DNA of 64,000 nucleotides from Brucella pituitosa (GCF_003049685.1 NZ_PYSY02000003.1:434001-498000); one strand, 5' to 3'. Positions 26,223 to 34,937 are shown, counted from the stretch's first letter. A program made the numbers and translations. Notes: generated by a model not told the origin, from the sequence alone.

Positions 26223-28069
26223 CACGGCGCGAATTTCATCCGGCCATTGACGGCGACAACGGCGGAAGGGAACCATTGCTGGCGCCCATCTTCACTGGCC
26301 GCAAGCGGGTGGAATATGTGGTGGGCATCATCCTGTGGGCGCTCGCCATCACCTATTTCTGGCAATGGTGGTTCATCAGCGCGAAGCACAATCATCTGCT
26401 CGGCTCCATTCTGGTGACGGCACTACTGGCCTGGATCACAATCCTGCCGCTTTATTTCATCACTATTTTCTTCCACGCAGCGCGCCCGACCGGCCCGCTT
26501 CGCATCCCCGCCGGAAGCCGCGTCGCGATGGTCGTCACCAAAGCTCCGTCGGAGCCTTTCGAGGTGGTGGCTGAAACATTGCGCGCTATGCTGGCGCAGG
26601 ATGTGCCGCACGATACATGGCTTGCCGATGAGGATCCTTCACCATCGACACTTGCCTGGTGCCGTGAGCATGGCGTGTTCGTTTCCACGCGCAAGGGCCG
26701 TGCCGACTATCATCGGCAGACCTGGCCGCGCCGTACCCGGTGCAAGGAAGGCAATCTCGCCTTCTTCTACGATCACTATGGCTATGAGCGCTATGATTTC
26801 GTCTCGCAGCTCGATGCCGACCATGTGCCTGAGCCGGGTTATCTCTTCAATATGCTGCGGCCCTTCGCTGATCCCGCTGTGGGTTATGTTTCCGCACCGA
26901 GCATTTGTGATCGCAATGCGCATGAAAGCTGGTCGGCCCGCGGGCGTCTCTATGTGGAAGCCAGTATGCATGGCTCGCTGCAGGCCGGTTACAACGGAGG
27001 CTTTGCTCCGGTCTGCATCGGCTCTCATTATGCGGTACGCACGGCAGCGCTGAAGGAAATCGGCGGTCTTGGACCAGAACTGGCCGAGGATCATTCCACG
27101 ACCCTGTTTATGAATGCGCATGGCTGGCGGGGTGTTCATGCACTGGATGCCATCGCCCATGGCGACGGTCCACGCACCTTCGCCGATCTTGTGACGCAGG
27201 AATTCCAGTGGTCGCGCAGCCTCGTGATGATCCTGTTGCAATATACGCCGAAGCTGATCGGTCGGTTGCCGCTGCGCCTGAAGATCCAGTTTCTGTTCTC
27301 GCAGCTCTGGTATCCTCTCTATGCTTTCTTTCTGGCGCTGACATTCGTTCTGCCGATAGCCATTCTGGCTTATGGCGATAATTTCGTCAGCGTTACCTAT
27401 CCCGCTTTCCTGATGCACTTCATGCCGCAATCGCTCGTGATTTTGGCGCTGGCATTCTGGTGGCGGTCGAGCAAGACGTTCCGCCCGGTCGACGGCAGGA
27501 TTTTCAGCTGGGAAGCGATGCTGTTCCTGCTGGCGCGGTGGCCCTGGGTTCTGGCTGGAACCTTCGCAGCCTTCCGTGACTGGCTGACCGGTTCCTTTGT
27601 CGATTTTCGTGTCACGCCGAAAGGCTCATCCGAGGTCGATCCGGTGCCACTGCGGGTGATCGCTCCCTATGCGCTGATCTCCGGTCTGTCCATTCTGCCT
27701 GTCCTTCTCGTCGGCGGTGCGGATCAGACGCGAGGCTTCTTCATCTTCGCCATCATCAATGCGTGCTTCTACCTGTTCCTGATGGCGATGATCGTGATCC
27801 AGCACACACGCGAAAATAACGTGCGGATGACCAGCCGCCTCTATCGACCGGCAATGGCATGCAGTTTTACGGCGCTGGTCGCGCTGACCGGCTTTACCAC
27901 TGTCGAGCGCGGACGCGACGGCATCGAGGCACTGAGCTGGGGCACGAAAAGCTTCACGGTATTTGACGACCGCTTCTCGGTTGCCGGTGCCGGTGTAGGC
28001 GGACGTGACGTCCACAGAACAATTTTCAATCCACGCTGGCGCACGAATACCGCCAGTGGAACGAACTAG
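26219..28069 (+). CDS. cellulose-synthase-like GT2 membrane glycosyltransferase
   Basis: A 616-residue processive-type family 2 glycosyltransferase. Two membrane helices (about residues 33-52 and 63-84) precede the cytosolic GT-A domain; at least five more helices follow from residue 345 to about 540. Catalytic elements in order: LADED (135-139), the metal-binding D-x-D in QLDAD (D199, D201), the base aspartate in ELAEDHS (D291) and QEFQWSR at 328-334. The last corresponds to the QxxRW motif of cellulose, chitin and hyaluronan synthases but has Gln in place of Arg. The C-terminal 80 residues are soluble and do not show a PilZ c-di-GMP site. It lies inside the coupled operon that makes UDP-GlcA, UDP-Xyl and UDP-Gal, so it is the likely polymerase. 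No BcsB or BcsC homologue is present. Confidence 0.87.
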   Translation: MTRREFHPAIDGDNGGREPLLAPIFTGRKRVEYVVGIILWALAITYFWQWWFISAKHNHLLGSILVTALLAWITILPLYFITIFFHAARPTGPLRIPAGSRVAMVVTKAPSEPFEVVAETLRAMLAQDVPHDTWLADEDPSPSTLAWCREHGVFVSTRKGRADYHRQTWPRRTRCKEGNLAFFYDHYGYERYDFVSQLDADHVPEPGYLFNMLRPFADPAVGYVSAPSICDRNAHESWSARGRLYVEASMHGSLQAGYNGGFAPVCIGSHYAVRTAALKEIGGLGPELAEDHSTTLFMNAHGWRGVHALDAIAHGDGPRTFADLVTQEFQWSRSLVMILLQYTPKLIGRLPLRLKIQFLFSQLWYPLYAFFLALTFVLPIAILAYGDNFVSVTYPAFLMHFMPQSLVILALAFWWRSSKTFRPVDGRIFSWEAMLFLLARWPWVLAGTFAAFRDWLTGSFVDFRVTPKGSSEVDPVPLRVIAPYALISGLSILPVLLVGGADQTRGFFIFAIINACFYLFLMAMIVIQHTRENNVRMTSRLYRPAMACSFTALVALTGFTTVERGRDGIEALSWGTKSFTVFDDRFSVAGAGVGGRDVHRTIFNPRWRTNTASGTN

Positions 28070-28088
28070 CGGGAAAGGCGCGACGATT

Positions 28089-29525
28089 ATGAAGATCGCT
28101 GTCATCGGAACGGGATATGTCGGATTGGTCAGTGGCACGTGTTTCGCGGCATGGGGACACGAGGTCGTCTGCGTCGACAAGGATGCCCAGAAGATTGTCC
28201 GGCTGGAGCGCGGCATCGTGCCGATCTACGAGCCGGGGCTGGACGAACTGGTGGAACGCAATTTTGCCTTTGGCCGGCTGAGATTCACCACCAATCTGGC
28301 GGAAGCCGTCAAGGGTGCGGAGCTTGTCTTCATCGCCGTCGGCACACCGGCACGGGCAGGGCACGGCGATGCCGATCTGTCCTTCGTCTATATGGCTGCT
28401 CGCGAGCTTGCGCCGCTGATCGACGATCATAGCGTCGTCGTGGTCAAGTCCACCGTTCCGGTCGGCACAGGCGATGTGGTGCAGAAGATCATCGGCTCGG
28501 TTCGCCGACCCGGCACATTCTCCGTTGCGTCCAATCCGGAGTTTCTGCGCGAGGGTGTCGCGATCCGCGATTTCCTCGAGCCTGATCGCGTGGTCATCGG
28601 TGTGGAAGATGAACGTGCACGTTCCGTGCTCGTCGCCCTTTACGCTCCACCGCTTGAGGCCGCAAAGACGCCAATCGTGATCACGCAGCGCCGGACGTCG
28701 GAACTGATCAAATATGCGGCCAACGCCTTTCTCGCCACCAAGATCACCTTCATCAACGAACTGGCGGATCTGTGTGAGGAAGTCGGCAGCGATGTCACCG
28801 AGCTGGCGCTCGGCATGGGGTTGGACAAGCGTATCGGCACCAGTTTTCTCAATGCGGGACCGGGTTATGGTGGCTCGTGTTTTCCAAAGGATACGATTGC
28901 GCTGTTGCGCACTGCCCAGGATTACGGGGTTGCCCTGCGACTGGTCGAGGAAACGGTCACCGTCAATGAAGCGCGCAAGCGTCGCATGGCGCTGAAGGTT
29001 CTGGATGCGCTCGGCGGCAGTGTCGAAGGCCGGACGATTGCTGTCCTCGGCCTGACGTTCAAACCCGATACGGATGATATGCGCGACGCACCATCCATCC
29101 CGCTCATCGAAACCTTGCAGCGCTTCGGTGCCAGCATCCGGGCCTACGATCCGGCCGGAATGGAGAATGCGCGCCGTCTTCTCAGCGACGTCGAGTTTTA
29201 CGACGATCCTTACGAGTGCCTGAGCACTGCCGATGCGGCGGTGGTCGTGACCGAATGGGACAGTGTCCGCAAGCTTGATCTTGTTCGGATGAAACAGCTC
29301 ATGCGGGACGCTGTACTCGTCGATCTGCGCAATGTCTTTTCACCGGCGATTGCCGGGAATCTGGACTTCCGGATTTCGACAATCGGCCGTCCCGTTCAAC
29401 AGCGGCAGGAAACAAGACCAACAAACGTTCTGCCGCACGCGCGCATCCGTCAATCGCAAGAACCCTTGGCGGGTGCGCGCAACCTGAAGGTCGTGGGAGG
29501 TTCAAATGAAACATGTGATGTTTGA
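28089..29525 (+). CDS. ugd: UDP-glucose 6-dehydrogenase
   Basis: A 478-residue UDP-glucose/GDP-mannose dehydrogenase family enzyme that oxidises UDP-glucose to UDP-glucuronate with two NAD+. It starts MKIAVIGTGYVGLVSG (NAD+ site). The catalytic cysteine is in GPGYGGSCFPKD (about residue 263), preceded by KYAANAFLATKITFINE, and the C-terminal domain has LTFKPDTDDMRDAPS. A frame continues upstream into the glycosyltransferase end, but the ATG at 28089 is the family start. The last 45 residues beyond the normal family end are polar and low in order. It supplies the substrate of the decarboxylase encoded at 24229. Its end overlaps the DUF995 gene at 29506. Confidence 0.95.
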   Translation: MKIAVIGTGYVGLVSGTCFAAWGHEVVCVDKDAQKIVRLERGIVPIYEPGLDELVERNFAFGRLRFTTNLAEAVKGAELVFIAVGTPARAGHGDADLSFVYMAARELAPLIDDHSVVVVKSTVPVGTGDVVQKIIGSVRRPGTFSVASNPEFLREGVAIRDFLEPDRVVIGVEDERARSVLVALYAPPLEAAKTPIVITQRRTSELIKYAANAFLATKITFINELADLCEEVGSDVTELALGMGLDKRIGTSFLNAGPGYGGSCFPKDTIALLRTAQDYGVALRLVEETVTVNEARKRRMALKVLDALGGSVEGRTIAVLGLTFKPDTDDMRDAPSIPLIETLQRFGASIRAYDPAGMENARRLLSDVEFYDDPYECLSTADAAVVVTEWDSVRKLDLVRMKQLMRDAVLVDLRNVFSPAIAGNLDFRISTIGRPVQQRQETRPTNVLPHARIRQSQEPLAGARNLKVVGGSNETCDV

Positions 29526-30075
29526 AGACCAACGGTGCCGATCTGGTCGGAACACTGATCGGAGCAGATGTGTTCTGCCGCTGGTTGTCCTGTTTGCGGG
29601 GCTAAGCGGACCGGCTGGAGCGGCAACGGTTCCGACAGATGGTTTGCCCGACGGCGCCCGTGTGATGACGCCTGCCGAGATATACCTACTCTATCGTGAC
29701 AAGAACTGGCAGTGGGCCGACGGTGCTGGCCGGATGGAAAGCCAGAACCGCCGTTTCACCGCCCGTGTCGCTGGCGAGAAGGGCAAGGCATGGGCCGAAG
29801 GCCGCTGGCGGATCACCTGGTCGGGCCAGATGTGCTTCGATGCGAAATGGCATCTGGCTCAGGGCGTCTTCCCGAACAAGACCTGCTTCTCCCACCGTAT
29901 CGCCGATGGGACGATTTATCAGAAACGCGAGCCGGACGGTGTCTGGTACGTCTTCCGCCATGCTGGCGGAAACAAGGATGATGAGGCGCGCAAGCTCCTC
30001 TCCATCGAAACAATAACGCCAAAAACGGAAGCGCTGAATCTGGTGCTGCCCGTTGCCCAATCGCCCGTACAATAA
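29506..30075 (+). CDS. secreted DUF995-family protein, first copy
   Basis: A 189-residue protein of a family without known function. It has an n-region of about 25 residues, a hydrophobic core (VLPLVVLFAGLSG) and a cleavage site near AGAAT, so it is predicted to be exported. The mature domain has the DUF995 pattern: PAEIYLLYRDKNWQW, GRWRITWSGQMCF, TCFSHR, GTIYQKR and WYVFR, including two conserved cysteines. The gene overlaps the end of the UDP-glucose dehydrogenase gene, with GGGAGG just before its ATG, and is followed after 11 bases by the GH26-type gene. The second copy at 31107 shares the same motif order, so they are paralogues. A role in polysaccharide handling is inferred from position only. 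Confidence 0.8.
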   Translation: MKHVMFEDQRCRSGRNTDRSRCVLPLVVLFAGLSGPAGAATVPTDGLPDGARVMTPAEIYLLYRDKNWQWADGAGRMESQNRRFTARVAGEKGKAWAEGRWRITWSGQMCFDAKWHLAQGVFPNKTCFSHRIADGTIYQKREPDGVWYVFRHAGGNKDDEARKLLSIETITPKTEALNLVLPVAQSPVQ

Positions 30076-30086
30076 AGGAGGCGGCG

Positions 30087-31031
30087 ATGAAAACCTCATA
30101 TAAAATAGCAACGGCCATTCTTTGCGGTGGGCTGCTTTCAACCGCTGTTTACGCGGCGAGTGGTGTTTCGGGTGCCAATGTCGACACCCGCAACATGTTT
30201 CACGACAAACGCCCGGTGATAACACCGCAATCCATCACGTTCGGGGCCTATGATCCGCACGGGGATTTCACCAACGATCCCAATTCCCGCATCGAACATC
30301 TGTTCCTTCCGTGGGAAGATGTGGACCTAACGAGCCTGTCAACCGCTGATGCCTATGCGCAGGAACGGGGCCGCGAATTGCTGATCACCGTCGAACCCTG
30401 GTCGTGGGCTCGCGACTGGCGCGTTGCACCGGATGATCTCCTGAGCGGGATAGTGCGGGGGCATTACGATACAAACATGGCCGCCGTCTGCTCCGCTGCT
30501 TCGAAGCTGAAGAGCCCTGTGACTATTCGGTGGGCGCAGGAAATGGACGACAAGACGGGCCAGTTCACCTGGTCCTACTGGTCGGCACAGGGTTATGTCC
30601 GCGCCTATCAGCATGCGGTCAATGTCTGCCGCAAGTCATTGCCGAACGCCAAATATATGTGGTCGCCGAAGGGAGATGCGGGGCTTGAGGCCTACTATCC
30701 GGGCGATGGCTATGTCGATGTGATCGGCCTGTCGGTGTTCGGCTATGAGCCTTACGATATGCTGGAACTGGGACATGCGTCCACATTCGTTGAACGGACA
30801 AAACCGGGATACGACCGGGTGGTAGGCTTCAAGAAGCCGATTGTTATCGCTGAGCTCGGTTATGAAGGGAGCGACGCCTATGTCCGGGCCTGGGCACAGG
30901 AAACCAACAAGCCGCAGCCCGAATTTCCGGAACTGACTGCGACCGTCTACTTCAACGACCGCGAAGTCTATCCGTGGCCACGGGGTGTCGGGCGGCCTGA
31001 CTGGCGGGTTGCGAACCATCCGCTTGATTGA
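30087..31031 (+). CDS. secreted GH26-like glycoside hydrolase
   Basis: A 314-residue protein with a signal peptide (residues 1-23, AVYAAS) and a TIM-barrel resembling glycoside hydrolase family 26 (beta-mannanase/lichenase/xylanase-type). The probable acid/base is E152 in RWAQEMD and the probable nucleophile E256 in IAELGYEG, at the ends of strands 4 and 7. Other family-like spots are PWSWARD (about 104) and MWSPKGD (about 191). A strong AAAGGAGG precedes the ATG. GH26 enzymes cut beta-1,4-mannan or mixed glucans and beta-1,3-xylans. A hydrolase within a synthase operon often trims or releases the product, as cellulase does in cellulose operons. It lies between the two DUF995 genes. Confidence 0.82.
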   Translation: MKTSYKIATAILCGGLLSTAVYAASGVSGANVDTRNMFHDKRPVITPQSITFGAYDPHGDFTNDPNSRIEHLFLPWEDVDLTSLSTADAYAQERGRELLITVEPWSWARDWRVAPDDLLSGIVRGHYDTNMAAVCSAASKLKSPVTIRWAQEMDDKTGQFTWSYWSAQGYVRAYQHAVNVCRKSLPNAKYMWSPKGDAGLEAYYPGDGYVDVIGLSVFGYEPYDMLELGHASTFVERTKPGYDRVVGFKKPIVIAELGYEGSDAYVRAWAQETNKPQPEFPELTATVYFNDREVYPWPRGVGRPDWRVANHPLD

Positions 31032-31106
31032 TGTCGCATTTACCTCACGCATAACCGCTTCGCACTTTTGCTGGAAATGCTCCAACGTCTGAACAGGAAT
31101 ACGACA

Positions 31107-31625
31107 ATGTTTTCGATCCGTTTGAGAACCGTAGGTGCGGCGCTGTCCGTACTTCTTTTGGCAGGCGCTGCCGATGCGGCGCCGAAACAGAAAACCGAGG
31201 ACCCGATCGCCATCAAGGCTGCGGCGGCTGCACCGCTATCAGCCGACGCGCTTGAGGCGCTCTATTCCGGTAAATCATGGAAATGGAAGGATGGCGGCGG
31301 CTATTTCTCTGCCGACAGACATCGTTTCATCGCCTGGTCGCAGAAAGGCAGGGCGTGGTCTTACGGGCAGGGGCGCTGGTACGTGACCAATCGCGGCAAG
31401 CTTTGCCTGCAGGCCTATTGGGTCAACAAGATGAGCGGCGGCAGCGATACGACCTGCTTCCTCCATCGCGAAAAAGATGGCGTCATCTATCAGAAGCGCT
31501 CACTGGGTGGAAGCTGGTATGTTTTCCGCAACAATCCGCCACGCCCGACCGATGAGGCCGCCAAGCTATTGCGAGGTGACCGTGTTAGCAAGGGACTGGC
31601 GATCATGAAAGCCAAGGCGAGATAA
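31107..31625 (+). CDS. secreted DUF995-family protein, second copy
   Basis: A 172-residue exported protein: signal peptide residues 1-25 (VLLLAGAADAA), then the DUF995 pattern LEALYSGKSWKW, GRWYVTNRGKLCL, TCFLHR, GVIYQKR and GSWYVFR with the same two cysteines as the copy at 29506. The start at 31107 has CAGGA nine bases upstream; the frame continues to 31068 but lacks a signal-like start. It is the last gene of the polysaccharide locus, with a 75-base gap after the GH26-like gene and a palindromic repeat 80 bases beyond its stop. Function unknown. Confidence 0.8.
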   Translation: MFSIRLRTVGAALSVLLLAGAADAAPKQKTEDPIAIKAAAAAPLSADALEALYSGKSWKWKDGGGYFSADRHRFIAWSQKGRAWSYGQGRWYVTNRGKLCLQAYWVNKMSGGSDTTCFLHREKDGVIYQKRSLGGSWYVFRNNPPRPTDEAAKLLRGDRVSKGLAIMKAKAR

Positions 31626-31703
31626 TCGCCAGACAAGATAATCGCCAGGCAAGCATGCCGGCTCGCTGATCTGTATGGAGTTCTTGCGAGCCGGTGTGCC
31701 ATG

Positions 31704-31749
31704 GAGCGCATCCCGAAAAATGTGCAAGAGTTTTCGGGATGTGCACTCT
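31704..31749. repeat. dispersed palindromic repeat, copy 1
   Basis: Imperfect inverted repeat with outer arms GAGCGCATCCCGAAAA and TTTTCGGGATGTGCACTC around a short centre. The same core recurs at about 49458, 53777 and 54636. It lies between two convergent genes and could act as a two-way terminator as well as being a mobile-type repeat. Confidence 0.75.
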
Positions 31750-32053
31750 AGTCACGGATGAAGCAGCGGGATTTCTGCCCGAAGCCGCTCGGCGTGCACA
31801 CATAGGGCGTACCGGCCGTATATTGCGTGGCGGAAACCCTGATGACCTTGGCCGATGCAGGCTTGTTGTATCGTGCCTGGCTATTCACGTTGTACTTGAC
31901 GAGGTAAACGGAAACCGTTTCGCTTTTCTGCTTGCGGGCATCCTTGGCTTCGGCGCCTGCCGTCAGGCATAATGAAGCGGACAGTCCAACGACAATAGCG
32001 GCAGCCCATTTCAAGCTTTCGCGGCGCACAGTATATGCAAATACATTGTTCAT
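31748..32053 (-). CDS. small secreted two-cysteine protein of unknown function
   Basis: A 101-residue protein with a long basic n-region, a hydrophobic core (WAAAIVVGLSASLCL) and a cleavage site near AGAEAK. The mature part is about 60 residues, basic, with two cysteines near the end (YVCTPSG and SRCFIRD) that could form a disulfide. I do not recognise the family. It is convergent with the second DUF995 gene, whose product also carries a pair of cysteines; a link to the polysaccharide genes is only a guess. Confidence 0.65.
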   Translation of the reverse strand: MNNVFAYTVRRESLKWAAAIVVGLSASLCLTAGAEAKDARKQKSETVSVYLVKYNVNSQARYNKPASAKVIRVSATQYTAGTPYVCTPSGFGQKSRCFIRD

Positions 32054-32440
32054 ACGATTGCCTCCGATTGTTATTACCGTGCTTTCTATCGGATACGAGT
32101 TAAAACTCCGGCCGGATATTCATGACAATTTTCATCAAATCCGACACAGTCAAGTCATTTCATCAAATGTATTCCAGCACCTCTTCCGAAGTTTCTTTAG
32201 GTGGCGGAAACCTCGTTGAACGCTGGCCATACTCGCCGCTATCACCGTAAGTGCAGTATTTTCGACACTTATGAGATAGCGGCGTCGATGGATGCCATGA
32301 TCAACTGCACGGATTAACCAACGAATAGGCTGTAGTGTTCCAGTTGCTTGGATTTTACTTGCTCAAGTGCTAATATCTCGCCAGGGGCTTGGGTGGCGTT
32401 CCGCGTACCTTGGACCTGTGAGTTGGTTTGAGGAGTTGCC
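32054..32440. other. non-coding region upstream of the broken AraC gene
   Basis: About 390 bases between divergent genes. No open frame or clear palindrome stands out; promoters for both neighbours must be here. Confidence 0.4.
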
Positions 32441-33591
32441 ATGACGACCCCAAGCGACAAGGCTGCGCGCGATCTTAAGTCTGAATTTGTTGAGCGTCGC
32501 CAATCTGCGCGAGAACAACTTACGCCGCTCGGCGAAAGTAGTCGCAGCACTAATATTCTGGCCCCACTGATATTTTCCACTAATACCATGGGAGCCACAG
32601 AGCAGTTTTCTGCATGGAAAAAAACATATCGCGGCTCTTTATGATGTGCGTATGCCCGATGGCGTTGATGCGCGTGATGGCTTTCTTGTATTGCAGAAAG
32701 TCTGGGATCTTCATGGTATGTTGCTTATAGAGCAAAACGCGCCACCGTTCAGCTATGAGCGTACGCCAGAGCAGGTTCGTTTCAGCCCGATCGATCACTG
32801 GCATATCAGCTTTTTTGCGTAGCGGGCGCACTTGGACGGCAGTGGATGGACGCGTTGCCGAAAACGAGCCAGGCATGATCAACATCCGTTCACTTGGCTA
32901 TCCATTTCGTGGCCGGGCGCTCGCGACAGAAGCGGTGATGCTGATTATTCCCGTCGACCAGTTTGCAGGACTCGGGGGAATGCCCGAGGCCAGCAACAAT
33001 GCCTCACTTAGAGGCTATCGGGCCAATCTTCTGATCGATTTCATCTCCAGTCTTCAGATGGGGCTAAGTCAGATAACAAGTGAGGACTTACCCGAATTGC
33101 GGGATGCAATAAGGCAGATCGTATTCGATGCTATTGCTCCATTGGTGAGAGACGGTAATGCGAGTGAGCACGTCGCTTCGATGGGCCTGATGACCAAGGC
33201 GAGACGCTTTATCCAGAAGAACCTCATGTCTCGTGATTTGAATCCCGATGTTCTGAGCAAAGAACTCGCAATTTCTCGTACCCACCTCTATCAATTATTT
33301 GAAAGTTCCGGAGGAGTACTCAACTATATTCGCCAGAAGCGATTGCTTGCCGCGCATGAAATGCTTGCTGATCTCTCTGAGAACCGAAAAGTTTCCGATA
33401 TTGCCCAGTGGCTTGGCTTTGAGACAGCTGCGAACTTCACCCGGGCCTTCACCCAGCATTTCGGCTACAGCCCAAGCAGTGCCCGCAAGTCCACTTTACG
33501 GACTGATGGTATCGACTGCATCCAGTCTGATGTGAGTCCTAATGAAACTTTATCAACTTTATTGAGAAGGCTATCAACGCATGACACATAG
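32441..33591 (+). pseudogene. AraC-family regulator with two homopolymer frameshifts
   Basis: Three consecutive frames join into one AraC regulator of about 380 codons if a single base is removed at each of two runs. The first part (32441 on, with GAGGAG before the ATG) reads to the seven-A run at 32618-32624. With six A it would continue KKHIAALYDVRMPDG in the next frame as far as the six-T run at 32811-32816. With five T it would go on as HISFLRSGRTWTAVDGR into the frame that ends at 33591. The last 100 residues are a complete AraC helix-turn-helix pair (ELAISRTHLYQLFESSGG, VSDIAQWLGFETAANFTRAF). Either the gene is dead or the two runs are sequencing errors. A shortened product from an internal start at 32755 would keep the DNA-binding domain. 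Confidence 0.85.
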
Positions 33592-34162
33592 CGGTTGATA
33601 ATATCATCCCTATAAACGGTCAGCCTAAATGAGAGGGCAGCAAGCACTTAGGAATTAGGATTCAAGGCACTCGCGACTCCCGTGCACACTAAAATTCGCT
33701 GTACCGGAGATCATCACGAACGGGGCAGTGGCCAAGATAATTGGTCTGGCAGGCATGATTTTACCCGGTATGGTACTATTGGCAGCAGTGACGACACATG
33801 GCCGAAGTTCAGGGGGCGGTGGCCAGCGAAGCGAAATGAGCGCAGAGGACTGGACGGAGGTAATCCCGGCAGGCATCACGCTTCAGAATAGACGTTTCGA
33901 AGCCAGAATTGGCAGGAGAGTGGACCAGCAAGGTTGACATTTGGGCGAAATTACATTGATATCAATCAATATAAAGGCCTCAATTTCAGTCGTTGGCCGC
34001 TGAACTGAGGATTGTTGGAAAATGTGGCAATCGTTTTGACGATACAGCCATTTCCGACACTCCCCGGGCAAGCATACCGGGCAAATGTGCAATCTCTAGT
34101 GGGCGGGAAGACCGGCATTCATCTCGCCTGACACATCAAATTCCAATGGGAGAGAGACCACC
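33592..34162. other. 0.57-kb stretch without a convincing gene
   Basis: A plus-strand frame at 33728-33937 begins with a hydrophobic MAKIIGLAGMILPG stretch faintly like the start of NADPH-dependent FMN reductases, but nothing downstream supports that. The region is probably decayed coding DNA plus the promoter of the VOC gene. Confidence 0.35.
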
Positions 34163-34600
34163 ATGAAGATCGTGACAAGCTTGAGCTTTCAGGGCCAATG
34201 CCGTCAAGCATTCGAATTCTATGCCAGGGTCTTGGGCGGAAAGATTACCGCTGCGATGCCCTACGGCGACGGGCCTCCTGACATGCCGATCACAGATGAG
34301 AAGTACAAAACCTGGCTGATGCACTGTTGGCTAGAGGTTGGTGACCAGGCCCTGATGGGCGCAGATATGGACGTTCAGTGGGCACGAAATATCGACAAGC
34401 CCAAAAACGGCTTCGACGTCACCTTGCACACCGACGACAAGGCCGAGGGTCAGCGCTGGTTCAATCAGCTGTCCGAAGGTGGTAAAACGGTCATGCCGTT
34501 CGGTGAAACCTTCTGGTCGCCCGGCTTTGGGTCTCTGGTGGACAGGTTCGGCATTCCATGGATGGTCAATACCATTCCGTCGTCCGACTGGAAAGCGTAG
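34163..34600 (+). CDS. VOC-superfamily (PhnB-like) protein
   Basis: A 145-residue protein of the vicinal-oxygen-chelate fold, in the PhnB/YjdN-like subgroup of glyoxalase-type proteins. It starts with a beta strand (KIVTSLSFQGQCRQAFEFYARVLGGK), has the substrate-loop segment ADMDVQW and ends with the paired FWSPGFGSLVDRFGIPWMVN, a typical signature of this subgroup. Many members are metal-binding enzymes or antibiotic-binding proteins of unknown substrate. GGGAGAGAGACC lies upstream of the ATG. It stands alone amid degraded sequence. Confidence 0.82.
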   Translation: MKIVTSLSFQGQCRQAFEFYARVLGGKITAAMPYGDGPPDMPITDEKYKTWLMHCWLEVGDQALMGADMDVQWARNIDKPKNGFDVTLHTDDKAEGQRWFNQLSEGGKTVMPFGETFWSPGFGSLVDRFGIPWMVNTIPSSDWKA

Positions 34601-34937
34601 CCCCGAATGTCCGCCATCAAAGGTTGAAAGTTACCGGACTGAAATGCGACTTACTTGGGTCATTGGTGTAACGATCATTCTGCCTGCGTTCATCGCAGCA
34701 AAGGCCCGTGATAGAAGTGGAGAAGGAGGCTGGCAGCTGTTCATACGGCAAATGTGAGTGCTGTCAGCCGGTGTCTTACCTTTGCTTATATATCTGTATG
34801 GCGACTGTATTTACGGCGGTCGTGACTGCCGTAGTGTGTTGAAGTTTGACATTGTGCGATCGTCACAAGACGATTGGTATCCATCACAAAACCATGCCTG
34901 CTAACGTGATAAATTCCACGCCACCTCCACGCAAGGC
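34601..34937. other. non-coding stretch downstream of the VOC gene
   Basis: A short frame (about 34643-34757) encodes one hydrophobic segment and then AAKARDRSGEGGW, slightly like small PLD-N/YqaE-type membrane proteins, but too short and unsupported to call. Confidence 0.3.

Noticed and set aside
25182..26276. Minus-strand frame of 364 codons over galE
   Set aside because: It lies wholly opposite galE, whose motifs are unmistakable; long antisense frames are expected in GC-rich genes with strong third-position bias. Its Arg/His/Gln-rich translation has no domain.
26639..27430. Minus-strand frame of 263 codons over the glycosyltransferase gene
   Set aside because: Antisense to the catalytic domain of the GT2 gene; Gln/His/Arg-rich translation without family features.
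27830..28069. PilZ domain at the C-terminus of the glycosyltransferase
   Set aside because: An RMTSRLYR stretch recalls RxxxR, but no D/N-x-S-x-x-G follows and the tail is too short for a PilZ barrel.
33728..33937. Possible NADPH-dependent FMN reductase remnant (MAKIIGLAG start)
   Set aside because: Only the first nine residues resemble the family; no later motif appears in any frame.
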